Source of the DNA: DAOMFB01 sp963801475
Lineage (GTDB): Bacteria; Acidobacteriota; Thermoanaerobaculia; UBA5066
Assembly: GCA_963801475.1 (NCBI GenBank)
Contig: CAWDEX010000001.1
Location: 620,001-684,000 of the forward strand
Reading direction: 5' to 3'
Length of the DNA: 64,000 nucleotides
Both the position numbers and the translations under genes were made by a program. The notes under the pieces were generated by a model. It was not told the DNA's origin. It was given only the letters and a program-made list of their open reading frames with translations, and did no database searches. Positions 24,898 through 32,022 of this stretch are shown piece after piece. Each line of letters opens with the position of its first letter. The stretch's first letter is position 1.

Positions 24898-24903
24898 ATT
24901 CTA
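24898..24903 (-). promoter_or_regulatory. Putative leaderless-type -10 box (TAGAAT) of pilB
   Basis: TAGAAT ends 7 bases before the ATG at 24890. It overlaps GACCGGTCTAG, the same 11-mer that occupies the equivalent position at the ada-like gene. Confidence 0.5.
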
Positions 24904-24909
24904 GACCGG

Positions 24910-25746
24910 TCAGCCGCCGCCCCCCGGTTCGACCCGTTTGAGGCGCGCGGTGACCGAGCCGATCGGCAGGAGGGTCTGCGCCTTCACGGGCAGGCGGCGG
25001 GCGTCGTCGGAGAACCAGAGGAAGAGCCGGCCGCGGTTGTGGTCCTCCCCGCCGCTCCCGAGCATGGCGGGCTGCACCCGGACGGCCTCGAAGCTCCCGG
25101 CTTCCGTCTCGACGGTCTCTTTCTCCTGCACGTGAACGACGAGCCGGTAGAGCTTGCCGCGGGAGAACATGTCGAGCCGCACGTCGGTTCCCGGGGTCAG
25201 GGGCTGGGACCTCATGAAGTAGAAGGACGAGATGATGTCCGTGACGCGCTCGGGGAGCGGCGTCCGGTCGGTCCGCCAGCTTCCGACGCGCCGGACGAGG
25301 TCGAACTCCTCGACCTCGTCGGAGACGTAACGCCCCTCGCGCGCCCGCTTCTCGAAGCGGAGGGGCTGGAAGTCGCGCGCGTCCACCCAGGTTTCGTAGC
25401 GCGTGTTGACCGGGTAGAACTTCGACACGTACTCGTTCGAGACGGCGGTCAGGAGGAGGTGGTGGATCGGGACGCCGTCCGGTGAGGCCGTCCGGCGGGC
25501 CGAGAGCGTCATCTCGCCCCCCTCGATCCGGAGCCAGGCGATCGTGTAGACGAGCGTTTCTCCGGACTGGAAGGGGACCGGGAAGAGGCGATCCTTCGGA
25601 AGGTACTCCCGGTCCGCGACCGGGAGCGTCGAGGAGGGCGCCCCCGCGACGGCCGCGGCGAGGAGCGCCGCGAGCGCGAGGAGACCCCGCGCCCCGAAAC
25701 GCCGCCGCTCAACCGAGGAGCCGGTCGATCTCCGCGAAAACCGCAT
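24910..25746 (-). CDS. DUF3108 domain exported protein
   Basis: A 278-residue exported protein. A signal peptide occupies about residues 18-36 (GARGLLALAALLAAAVAGAP), and the mature part is a DUF3108 domain rich in beta strands (GETLVYTIAWLRIEGGEMTLS, then FYPVNTRYETWVD, FYFMRSQPLTPGTDVRL, LFLWFSDDARRLPVKAQ). Such proteins resemble LolA/LolB-like barrels of unknown ligand. It overlaps the 3' end of the heptosyltransferase gene by 38 bases; this is the only start before the signal peptide. Co-transcription with LPS genes hints at an envelope role. Confidence 0.75.
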   Translation of the reverse strand: MRFSRRSTGSSVERRRFGARGLLALAALLAAAVAGAPSSTLPVADREYLPKDRLFPVPFQSGETLVYTIAWLRIEGGEMTLSARRTASPDGVPIHHLLLTAVSNEYVSKFYPVNTRYETWVDARDFQPLRFEKRAREGRYVSDEVEEFDLVRRVGSWRTDRTPLPERVTDIISSFYFMRSQPLTPGTDVRLDMFSRGKLYRLVVHVQEKETVETEAGSFEAVRVQPAMLGSGGEDHNRGRLFLWFSDDARRLPVKAQTLLPIGSVTARLKRVEPGGGG

Positions 25747-26707
25747 CGGGCGGGACCCCCAATCCCCGGCCCGGATTGTAGTCGTCCCGAGGTACGCGAA
25801 GGACGGCGGTGCGCGGGCCGACCGGGCCGAACCGCGCCGGATCCGTGGGCCCGAACAGCGCCAGCGTCGGCACGCCGGCGGCGGCGGCGAGGTGGGTGGG
25901 GCCGGTGTCCGCGCCGACGAAGAGGGCCGCGCGGCCCGCGAGGCGGGCGGAGGAGGCGGGTGTCGTCGGGGGGGCCAGGAGGAGAATATCCTTCGAAAGC
26001 ACCTGAAGGTCGCGCGCCCGGCTCTCTTCTCCGGGCCCCCAGCGGAGCGTCGGCGTCAGGCCCCGCGACGCGAGCCGCTCCGCCGTGGCGAGGACACCGT
26101 GCGCGCCCCATTCCTTCGCCCCCTTCGAGGAAAACGGCTGGAGCAGCGCGAACGGCCGGCGCCCGTTCCGCTCCAGCCAGGTATCGACGGCCGCGTCCGG
26201 TCGCCCCACGAGGTGGGAAACGTCCGGAACGCGGTCGAAGCCGCCGCGCCCCGCGACATACTCGGCGAGCGCCAGCATCCGGTCGAGGACGTGCGGCCGG
26301 TCGGCCGCCTCCACGCGCTCGTTCGTGACGAGGCAGTTCACGCGCTCCGTGGCCGTCCGCCATCCGAAGCCGACCTTCCGCGGAGCCCTCACTGCCGCGG
26401 TGACCAGCGCGCTCTTGAAAAGCCCCTGTGCGTCCACGACAAGATCGGGGCGAAGCTCCCGGCCCCTTCTCAGAAAAGCCTGGATCTCCCGCCGCGTCGA
26501 GCGCGCCACGAGGGAGCGCCGCCAGCCTCGCGTGTTCACAACGAGAACCTCGTCCACGTACGACGCGCCCTCGAGGAGCGGCGCGAGAGGGGGCTCCACG
26601 GCCCACGCGAGCGTCGTCCCGGGGTGTGCGGCATGGAGCGCCTTGGCCGCCGGAAGCGCGAAGACGACGTCGCCGAACGACGAGAGCCGGACGAAGAGGA
26701 TCCGCAT
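25709..26707 (-). CDS. Glycosyltransferase family 9 (heptosyltransferase I-like)
   Basis: A 332-residue GT-B enzyme of the heptosyltransferase family, which adds heptose from ADP-heptose to the LPS inner core. The N-terminus (MRILFVRLSSFGDVVFALPAAKALH) is diagnostic, and the C-terminal nucleotide-sugar site is FVGADTGPTHLAAAAGVPTLALFGPTDP. The ADP-heptose genes hldE and gmhA are elsewhere in this window, which supports the assignment. A second family member lies at 60203-61237. It is divergent from the HNH gene, with 32 bases between starts. Confidence 0.85.
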   Translation of the reverse strand: MRILFVRLSSFGDVVFALPAAKALHAAHPGTTLAWAVEPPLAPLLEGASYVDEVLVVNTRGWRRSLVARSTRREIQAFLRRGRELRPDLVVDAQGLFKSALVTAAVRAPRKVGFGWRTATERVNCLVTNERVEAADRPHVLDRMLALAEYVAGRGGFDRVPDVSHLVGRPDAAVDTWLERNGRRPFALLQPFSSKGAKEWGAHGVLATAERLASRGLTPTLRWGPGEESRARDLQVLSKDILLLAPPTTPASSARLAGRAALFVGADTGPTHLAAAAGVPTLALFGPTDPARFGPVGPRTAVLRVPRDDYNPGRGLGVPPDAVFAEIDRLLG

Positions 26708-26727
26708 GCTCGGGGCGGACGTTACGC

Positions 26728-26733
26728 TATCCT
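26728..26733 (+). promoter_or_regulatory. Putative leaderless-type -10 box (TATCCT) of HNH gene
   Basis: TATCCT ends 6 bases before the ATG at 26740, in the 32-base space between two divergent genes. Confidence 0.45.
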
Positions 26734-26739
26734 TCGGTC

Positions 26740-27321
26740 ATGTTGGAGTCGCCGGTCCTGGTCCTGAACCGCTCCTTCGCGGCCGTGACCCTGACCGACG
26801 TCAAGCGCTGCTTCACCCTCTTCTACAAGGGGCACGTCCGCGCCGTCCTTCCCGACTACACGACCTACGCCTGGGAGGCGTGGTGCGACGTCCCGGTCCA
26901 GCCCGAGGACGACGTCATCACGACGCCGAATCTGGTCCTCCGGATCCCGCGCGTCATCCAGCTCCTGTCGTGCGAGCGGCCGCCGCGTCCCGAGGTGAAG
27001 TTCTCGCGCCACAACATCTACATGCGCGACGGGAACCGGTGCCAGTACTGCGGCAGGCGGCACTCCACGTCGGAGCTCTCGCTGGACCACGTCGTTCCGA
27101 TCTCCCGCGGCGGGCCGTCGAGCTGGGAAAACGTCGTCTGCGCCTGCCTGCCCTGCAACGTTAAGAAGGGGAACCGCCTCCCCGAAGAGGCGGAGATGAA
27201 GCTGCGGAAGCCCCCCGTGAAGCCCAGGGCGACACCGCTCGGCCTTCTGTCGCCCCACCGGATCCACCCGACCTGGAAGAACTTTCTCGACATTGCCTAC
27301 TGGAACGTCGAGCTGAAATAG
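26740..27321 (+). CDS. HNH endonuclease family protein
   Basis: A 193-residue protein with an HNH nuclease domain at about residues 88-150: YMRDGNRCQYCGRR, then LDHVVPISRGGPSSWENVVCACLPCNVKKGNR, giving the paired CxxC zinc sites and the histidine and asparagine of the catalytic motif. The N-terminal segment (VLVLNRSFAAVTLTDVKRCFTLFYKGHVRAV) is typical of a widespread chromosomal HNH group whose role is unknown; these are not restriction or homing enzymes by context. It is a single gene behind a leaderless-type box. Confidence 0.88.
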   Translation: MLESPVLVLNRSFAAVTLTDVKRCFTLFYKGHVRAVLPDYTTYAWEAWCDVPVQPEDDVITTPNLVLRIPRVIQLLSCERPPRPEVKFSRHNIYMRDGNRCQYCGRRHSTSELSLDHVVPISRGGPSSWENVVCACLPCNVKKGNRLPEEAEMKLRKPPVKPRATPLGLLSPHRIHPTWKNFLDIAYWNVELK

Positions 27322-27380
27322 CCCGGCCGGGAGGGACCGGTTCGGTTTTCCTCGTAGCACGGAAAGGTGCACCCGTCTTG

Positions 27381-27424
27381 GCCACGCTTCTTGGCACCGT
27401 TCCCCGCCAAGTACCACAAGTGGC
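27381..27424. promoter_or_regulatory. Nested inverted repeats upstream of heptad-repeat protein gene
   Basis: Inner arms CTTGGC (27390-27395) and GCCAAG (27406-27411) are separated by 10 bases; outer arms GCCAC (27381-27385) and GTGGC (27420-27424) enclose them. The centre lies about 97 bases before the predicted sigma-54 start site, the distance at which enhancer-binding activators usually bind. It could instead be an RNA hairpin. The 231-base gap 27322-27552 holds this, the candidate promoter at 27471 and no gene that I can see. Confidence 0.4.
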
Positions 27425-27470
27425 TCTGTAGGAACGACTTGGCCTCCTTTCGCACAACTCCTGACGCCGA

Positions 27471-27485
27471 TGGCAGCGCGGTTGC
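27471..27485 (+). promoter_or_regulatory. Candidate sigma-54 (-24/-12) promoter
   Basis: TGGCAG, five bases, TTGC: the GG and GC dinucleotides have the exact spacing required for sigma-54. It differs from the consensus TGGCAC by one base in the -24 block and lacks A/T after TTGC. Predicted transcription start is near 27497, about 55 bases before the ATG at 27553. The window encodes a sigma-54 activator (pilR). Confidence 0.4.
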
Positions 27486-27552
27486 GTGGAGCCTTGCGTC
27501 GGTTGACCCCGAGCCGGCCACAGATGAATGGGGAATCAGACGGAGGAATCAG

Positions 27553-27993
27553 ATGAAGAAGACCCTCTCCACGCTCGTCGCGGTCGCCGTTCTCTCGCTG
27601 GGCTCGGCGTTCGCCCAGGAGGCCGCCAAGCCGGCTGCCGCCGCTCCGGCCACCGCGGCTGCGAAGCCGGCCGCTGCCGCCGAGAAGTCGGCCACCGACG
27701 CCGCCAAGTCGGCCACGGCTGCCGAGAAGTCGGCCTCGTCCGCCGAGAAGTCGGCCACGGCCGCCAAGTCGAGCGAGACGACCAAGAAGAAGAGCACCCA
27801 CAAGTCGAAGAAGGCCTCGAAGTCGGCCACCGCCGCCGAGAAGTCGGCCGCGTCCGCCGAGAAGTCGGCCACGTCCGCCGAGAAGTCGGCCACCGCGGCG
27901 TCCAAGTCGGCCACCGAGGCCGCCAAGCCCGCCGTCGCCCCGGCTGCCAAGGCGCCCGAGGCTGCCAAGCCCGCGACGGCCCCCAAGCAGTAA
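27553..27993 (+). CDS. Exported Ala/Lys/Ser heptad-repeat protein
   Basis: A 146-residue protein with a clear signal peptide (about 1-21, ending AFA before QEAAKP) and a GGAGG ribosome binding site. The mature chain is nearly all Ala, Lys, Ser, Thr and Glu and repeats seven residues of the type AEKSATx about ten times (residues about 42-125), interrupted by a very basic stretch (KKKSTHKSKK). It predicts a long positively charged helix or coiled coil in the periplasm or outside. I do not recognise a family; the composition resembles histone H1-like, LEA-like or murein-binding proteins without proving any. Expression may depend on the sigma-54 element upstream. Confidence 0.7.
   Translation: MKKTLSTLVAVAVLSLGSAFAQEAAKPAAAAPATAAAKPAAAAEKSATDAAKSATAAEKSASSAEKSATAAKSSETTKKKSTHKSKKASKSATAAEKSAASAEKSATSAEKSATAASKSATEAAKPAVAPAAKAPEAAKPATAPKQ
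27676..27925 (+). repeat. 21-base tandem coding repeats in heptad-repeat gene
   Basis: Units of 21 bases with core GCCGAGAAGTCGGCC recur with few changes on both sides of a non-repeated basic stretch at about 27770-27825. Near-identity at DNA level implies recent expansion or ongoing homogenisation. Confidence 0.75.
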
Positions 27994-28020
27994 GAAACCG
28001 AAAAACTCGAGCTTCACGAC

Positions 28021-28040
28021 GCCCCGGCGCAAGCCGGGGC
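28021..28040. terminator. Stem-loop between convergent genes
   Basis: GCCCCGGC and GCCGGGGC form a perfect 8-bp stem with a GCAA loop, between the heptad-repeat gene and the convergent acyltransferase gene. The downstream tract is only weakly T-rich (TTCGTTT) on the plus strand; the minus side has CGAGTTTTTCGG. A bidirectional terminator is likely. Confidence 0.6.
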
Positions 28041-28063
28041 GATTCGTTTATGGGGGCTTCCGT

Positions 28064-28957
28064 TCAATCCAGACGCCAACGGTTGTGGAGCCAGAGCCAC
28101 TGATCGGGCGCGCGGCGGACGACGCGCTCAACCTCGAGGTTCAGTCGGGCCGTGAGGGGGGCGGGCTGCCGCTCCTCCGGGGAAAGCGTCCGGACGTCGA
28201 TGACGGCCCCGTACTCCATCCGGTAGCGGGCCGGACCGTTCCGCACGCAGAAGGCCGGGATGATCAGCGCCTCCGTCCGGTCGGCGAGGCGCGCGACGAT
28301 CGAGGTGGTTGAGGCCGGCCGGCCGAAGAACGGCGCGACCACGGCGTCGGCGGTTCCTGCGTGCTGGTCCGCGAGGATGCCGACGCCGCCGCCGCGCTTC
28401 AGGACCCGGAGCATCTCCCGCGCCGCCTCGGCCTTGTAGATGACCGTGTTGCCGTTTCGCTCCCGGAAGCTCCGGATGAACGCCTCGAGGAGCGGGTTGT
28501 CGAGAGGACGTGCGATGACGGCGACCGGGACGCCGGCGGCCGCGGTCGCCAGAGCCGAATACTCCCAGTTTCCGAAGTGGGCGGTCATCAGGAAGAGGCC
28601 GCGCCCCGTGGCGAGCGCCGAACGGACCCGTTCCGCCCCGACGACCTCGATCCGCGCGTCGAGCGCCGCCTGGGGCTCGCCGAAGGTGTGCAGGAGGTCG
28701 GCCGCCACGCCGCCGAAGTGCTCGAAGACGGAGATCGAGAGGGCTTCGATCTCGTGGGGCCTCTTCTCGGGAAATGCCCGGGCGAGGTTCTCCTCCGCGA
28801 GGTCCCGCCTTCGGCGGTCGAGCGCCCGGTAGATCCGCCCGAGACGGCGGCCGACGGCTTCCGCCCGTTCCGCCGTTCCGCGGCGTGACACCGAAAGGAG
28901 AAGTCGCACGGCCGCCAGTTCCACCCGGTTGCGGAAGTTCGAGCGCCGCTTGGCCAT
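28064..28957 (-). CDS. Lipid A biosynthesis acyltransferase (LpxL/HtrB family)
   Basis: A 297-residue inner-membrane acyltransferase that adds secondary acyl chains to Kdo-lipid A or a related precursor. The HX4(D/E) catalytic motif is HFGNWE (about residues 126-131), and GGGVGILADQHAG and the C-terminal WLWLHNRWR complete the family pattern. It follows lpxK with a 1-base gap and waaA lies before that, so the three genes form a lipid A/Kdo operon. Which LpxL, LpxM or LpxP role it fills is unclear. Confidence 0.9.
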   Translation of the reverse strand: MAKRRSNFRNRVELAAVRLLLSVSRRGTAERAEAVGRRLGRIYRALDRRRRDLAEENLARAFPEKRPHEIEALSISVFEHFGGVAADLLHTFGEPQAALDARIEVVGAERVRSALATGRGLFLMTAHFGNWEYSALATAAAGVPVAVIARPLDNPLLEAFIRSFRERNGNTVIYKAEAAREMLRVLKRGGGVGILADQHAGTADAVVAPFFGRPASTTSIVARLADRTEALIIPAFCVRNGPARYRMEYGAVIDVRTLSPEERQPAPLTARLNLEVERVVRRAPDQWLWLHNRWRLD

Positions 28958-28958
28958 G

Positions 28959-29990
28959 TCAGGAGGGCCGCCTCGAGAGGAGGGCGAGAAGATCGGAAAC
29001 GAACGCGGGCTCGAGGACCTTCATCCGGACCGCGACCGTGTAGAGGGGAATCGGGCAGACGGTCTCGAGCTTCACGGCGTCCTTCTCCGTGGTGAGGACG
29101 GCCCCCGCGCCCGAGGCCTCCGCCGCCCGGACGATCCGGCCGATCTCCACCGGCCCGTACCGGACGTGGTCGGGGTAGGCCAGGAAGGTGGCGGGCGAAA
29201 GGCCCAGCGAGGCGATCGTCCGCTCGAACGCCTCGGGACGTGCGATCCCGGCGACGGCGACGAAGGGGACTCCCCGGAGATCCGTGACGCGCACGGGAAC
29301 GCCCGGCGGTCCCGAGAGACCGAGAACCTCGGTTTCGGCGGCGTAGAGGGGGACGCCGGGCGCATGGCGGGCGACGAGCGCCGCCGCCGCCGCTGGATCC
29401 GCCTCTTCGCATCGCGTGACGACGATGAGGTCCGCCCGCGCAAGCGCCGCGAGCGGCTCGCGTAGCCTCCCGGCCGGCAGAAGGGCGCCCCCCGCGTCGG
29501 GGGCCGTGGCGTCGAGAAGGACGACGTCCGCGTCGCGGGAGAGCCCGACGTGCGAAAAGCCGTCGTCGAGCAGGAAGAGGGAGACGTCGGGCGCGATCTC
29601 GAGGCAGCGCGCGGCCGCGCGGATGCGGCGTGCGTCGGCGATCACGGGGACCCGGGGCAGCGCCCGGGCGAGCACGGCGGGTTCGTCTCCCGAGGCGGCG
29701 ACGGGCGCGAGGGTTCCGGCGCCGTCCGAGACGACGACGAGGCCGCGGCTCTCGCGACGATAGCCGCGCGTCAGGATCGCGGGACGCTCCCCCCGGGCGA
29801 GAAGCTCCCCGGCGAGCCAGCGGACGAAGGGAGTCTTCCCCGCCCCTCCGGCGGCGATGTTCCCGACGGAGACGACCGGTCGCGCGGCGCGGTGGACGCG
29901 GAGCCAGCCGGCGCGGTAGAGCGCCAGACGCGCGCCGACCCCGGCGCCGTAGAGCGCGGCGAGCGGCCGGAGGAACGCGGAGGCGGTCAG
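28959..29990 (-). CDS. lpxK: Tetraacyldisaccharide 4'-kinase LpxK, probable CTG start
   Basis: Phosphorylates the 4' position of the lipid A disaccharide at the inner membrane. Reading upstream of the first ATG/GTG-type codon (29675) recovers the missing N-terminal part: a hydrophobic entry helix (LRPLAALYGAGVGARLALY) and the P-loop GNIAAGGAGKTPF. No ATG, GTG or TTG exists in frame there; the CTG at 29990 overlaps the waaA stop as CTGA, exactly like the coupled starts elsewhere in the window, and gives 343 residues, the normal family length. LFLLDDGFSHVGLSRD and LTTEKDAVKL are further family motifs. Confidence 0.85.
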   Translation of the reverse strand: MTASAFLRPLAALYGAGVGARLALYRAGWLRVHRAARPVVSVGNIAAGGAGKTPFVRWLAGELLARGERPAILTRGYRRESRGLVVVSDGAGTLAPVAASGDEPAVLARALPRVPVIADARRIRAAARCLEIAPDVSLFLLDDGFSHVGLSRDADVVLLDATAPDAGGALLPAGRLREPLAALARADLIVVTRCEEADPAAAAALVARHAPGVPLYAAETEVLGLSGPPGVPVRVTDLRGVPFVAVAGIARPEAFERTIASLGLSPATFLAYPDHVRYGPVEIGRIVRAAEASGAGAVLTTEKDAVKLETVCPIPLYTVAVRMKVLEPAFVSDLLALLSRRPS

Positions 29991-31216
29991 GCGGCCTCCG
30001 ACCGGAGCGAGAGAATCTTCTCGATGACACGCGCCGTCGCCCCGGCGTGGCGCGTGAAGAGCGCTCCGGCCGCCTCGGCGGCCCGACGGCGGGCTCCCTC
30101 GTCGCGAAGCAGCGCTGCGAGACGACGGCCGGCCCCTACGCCGTCCGCTGCCTCGAAGACCGCACCCCGCGCCGCCTCGAGGGTGGCGGCGATGTTCCGG
30201 ACGGAGGGTCCGTGCACGACCGGCAGTCCGGCGCGGAGAGGCTCGAGGACGTTGTGCCCTCCCTTCGGGACGAACGTCCCGCCGAGGAGGGCCGCGTCAC
30301 CGACTCGGTAGGACGAGGCCAGCTCGCCGATCGTGTCGAGGAGGAAGACGTCGGCCCGTTCGTTCTCGGCTTCCGGGTCGCTCCGGCGGACGACCGCGAG
30401 GCCCCCTTCCGACAGGCGCCGGCGGGCCTCTTCGAAGCCGGTCGGCTGCCGCGGCGCCGCCAGAAGGAACGCGTCCCCTCCGGCCGCACGGAGACTCCGG
30501 TACGCGGCCAGAAGGACCGGGATCTCGGCATCCGCGAGCGAGCCGGCGACCACCACGCCCCGTCCTGCCGCGAGGGCGCGGAGGCGCCGCGCGAAGGCGG
30601 GCTCCGGGGCGAGGGGCCGGTCGAGCTTCAGGTCGCCCGCCACGACGACGCGGGAGGCCGGGATGCCGGCCGCCACGAAGCGGGCTGCGTCGTCGGGAGT
30701 CCGGGCGGCGACGTGAGTCACGGCGGCGAGGGCTCTCCCCACGAGCGGTCCGACGAGGCGGAGACCCCTCAGAGAACCTTCCGAGAGACGGCCGTTCACG
30801 ATGACGACAGGAACGTGGCGGCGGCCCGCCTCCGCGAGCGTGCGCGGCCAGAGCTCGGTTTCGACGAGCACGAGGAGTCCCGGACGGATCGCGTCGAAGA
30901 AGCGCCGGACGGACCTGCCGAGATCCAGCGGGAAGGGGCGGAGCGAGACGCCACTCGCGGGACCGAAGCGGGTCGGAAGAAGCGCCATGCCGGCCGGAGT
31001 CGTGGCCGAGACGAGGAGGGCGATCCCCGGAGCCCGTTCGCGAAGAGCCGTCGCGAGCGTGACGGCGATTTCGATCTCTCCGACCGATACGGCCTGGATC
31101 CAGACGTCGGCCGGAGACGGGTCGCGGCGCGGAAGGAGCCGCTCCCGGAGCAGGGGCAGAAGGGGAACGCGGCCGCCGGCTCGAGGAGCGTTTGCCGGAT
31201 CGCCGGCGCGCGTCAT
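29987..31216 (-). CDS. waaA: 3-deoxy-D-manno-octulosonic acid (Kdo) transferase WaaA, apparently without N-terminal membrane anchor
   Basis: Adds Kdo to lipid A precursor. IQAVSVGE, LVETELWP, VNGRLS, VVVAGSLADAE and LLGGTFVPKGGHNVLEPL are the family motifs in order, in a GT-B fold of 409 residues. The hydrophobic N-terminal helix seen in typical WaaA proteins is missing; the first 40 residues are basic and proline-rich. The start is uncertain: ATG at 31216, or TTG at 31258 (14 residues longer, hydrophilic), which lies 10 bases behind TATAAT. It leads the waaA-lpxK-lpxL-like operon. Confidence 0.85.
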   Translation of the reverse strand: MTRAGDPANAPRAGGRVPLLPLLRERLLPRRDPSPADVWIQAVSVGEIEIAVTLATALRERAPGIALLVSATTPAGMALLPTRFGPASGVSLRPFPLDLGRSVRRFFDAIRPGLLVLVETELWPRTLAEAGRRHVPVVIVNGRLSEGSLRGLRLVGPLVGRALAAVTHVAARTPDDAARFVAAGIPASRVVVAGDLKLDRPLAPEPAFARRLRALAAGRGVVVAGSLADAEIPVLLAAYRSLRAAGGDAFLLAAPRQPTGFEEARRRLSEGGLAVVRRSDPEAENERADVFLLDTIGELASSYRVGDAALLGGTFVPKGGHNVLEPLRAGLPVVHGPSVRNIAATLEAARGAVFEAADGVGAGRRLAALLRDEGARRRAAEAAGALFTRHAGATARVIEKILSLRSEAA

Positions 31217-31268
31217 CCACAAGTTGTCTGATGACAGAGACTTAGCGTCGATCTCCAAGCCTTCCCGG

Positions 31269-31276
31269 ATTATACT
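31269..31276. promoter_or_regulatory. Overlapping divergent -10 boxes for waaA operon and ECF sigma operon
   Basis: On the minus strand 31274-31269 reads TATAAT, a perfect -10, pointing to waaA. On the plus strand 31271-31276 reads TATACT, pointing to the ECF sigma gene at 31336 with a leader of about 50 bases. The two boxes share four base pairs, so the two operons could not be initiated at once. No -35 is evident on either side. Confidence 0.5.
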
Positions 31277-31335
31277 GTCGCCGGGCGGCCAGCGGGGAGG
31301 ACCTTACTCGCCGGAGAGGCCCTGCAGGGAGCCGG

Positions 31336-32022
31336 GTGGTAGACGAAGACGAGCCGGGAAACGTAGAAGACGTCGACGATATGCACGCCGCCTCTCTGCG
31401 CCCGGTCCCGCCGGCAACTGACGGCGTCGGCGACCCGACAGCGCCCGACAGCCTCCTCGTTTCGCGCTCGCGCGACGGGGACTCGGAGGCGTTCGCGGAG
31501 ATCGTCCGGCGCCGGTCTCCGGGACTTCTCGCGTTTCTTCGCCGGCTTCTCGGCGACGCCGAGGACGCGCGCGACGTGGCGCAGCTGACGTTCGTCCGCG
31601 CCTGGGAGAACCTGGACCGGTACGACCCGTCGTGGGCGTTCTCCACGTGGCTCTTCCGGATCGCCTCGAACCTCGCCGTGGATGCGCTCCGGTCGAAGAG
31701 CTCCCGGTCCCGGACCGAGGTCGAGAACTTCCGCCTCGTCCGGGGAGGGCTGTCGTCCGAGCCGGAAGGCCCCGCGGGGCTCGAGCGGCAGGAGATCCGG
31801 CGGATCTTCGACGAGTGCGCCTCGGTGCTTTCCGAGAAGCAGCGGCTCGTCTTCGTCCTGCGCGAGTTCGAGGAGCGGGAGAGCAGCGAGGTCGCCCGTC
31901 TCGTCGGCTGCCGCGAGTCGACGGTCCGGAATCACCTCTTCCAGGCCCGGCGTCTCCTCCGCGACGAGATCCGCCGGCGTTATCCGGAGTTCGTCCGCGG
32001 CCCCCGGGAGGAGACTCGATGA
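31336..32022 (+). CDS. ECF (sigma-70 family) RNA polymerase sigma factor heading secretion operon
   Basis: A 228-residue ECF sigma factor with an acidic N-terminal extension (about 1-40). Region 2 contains LLAFLRRLLGDAEDARDVAQLTFVRAWENL and WLFRIASNLAVDALRS; region 4 contains LSEKQRLVFVLREFEERESSEVARLVGCRESTVRNHLFQARRLLRDEI. GTG at 31336 is assumed, with ATG at 31381 as the alternative. The anti-sigma gene overlaps by four bases, and a secretion-machine operon follows directly, so the factor may control secretion. Confidence 0.92.
   Translation: MVDEDEPGNVEDVDDMHAASLRPVPPATDGVGDPTAPDSLLVSRSRDGDSEAFAEIVRRRSPGLLAFLRRLLGDAEDARDVAQLTFVRAWENLDRYDPSWAFSTWLFRIASNLAVDALRSKSSRSRTEVENFRLVRGGLSSEPEGPAGLERQEIRRIFDECASVLSEKQRLVFVLREFEERESSEVARLVGCRESTVRNHLFQARRLLRDEIRRRYPEFVRGPREETR

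Noticed and set aside
27322..27360. CCCGGCCGGG palindrome after the HNH stop as terminator
   Set aside because: No stable loop is possible in this self-complementary 10-mer and the following stem is only four bp; too weak to list.
27378..27396. TTGGCCACG...TTGGC as a sigma-54 promoter
   Set aside because: The spacing between GG and GC is two bases off; the element at 27471-27485 fits better.
28959..29675. lpxK starting at 29675
   Set aside because: It removes the P-loop and N-terminal helix, which are read in the same frame upstream as far as the CTG at 29990.
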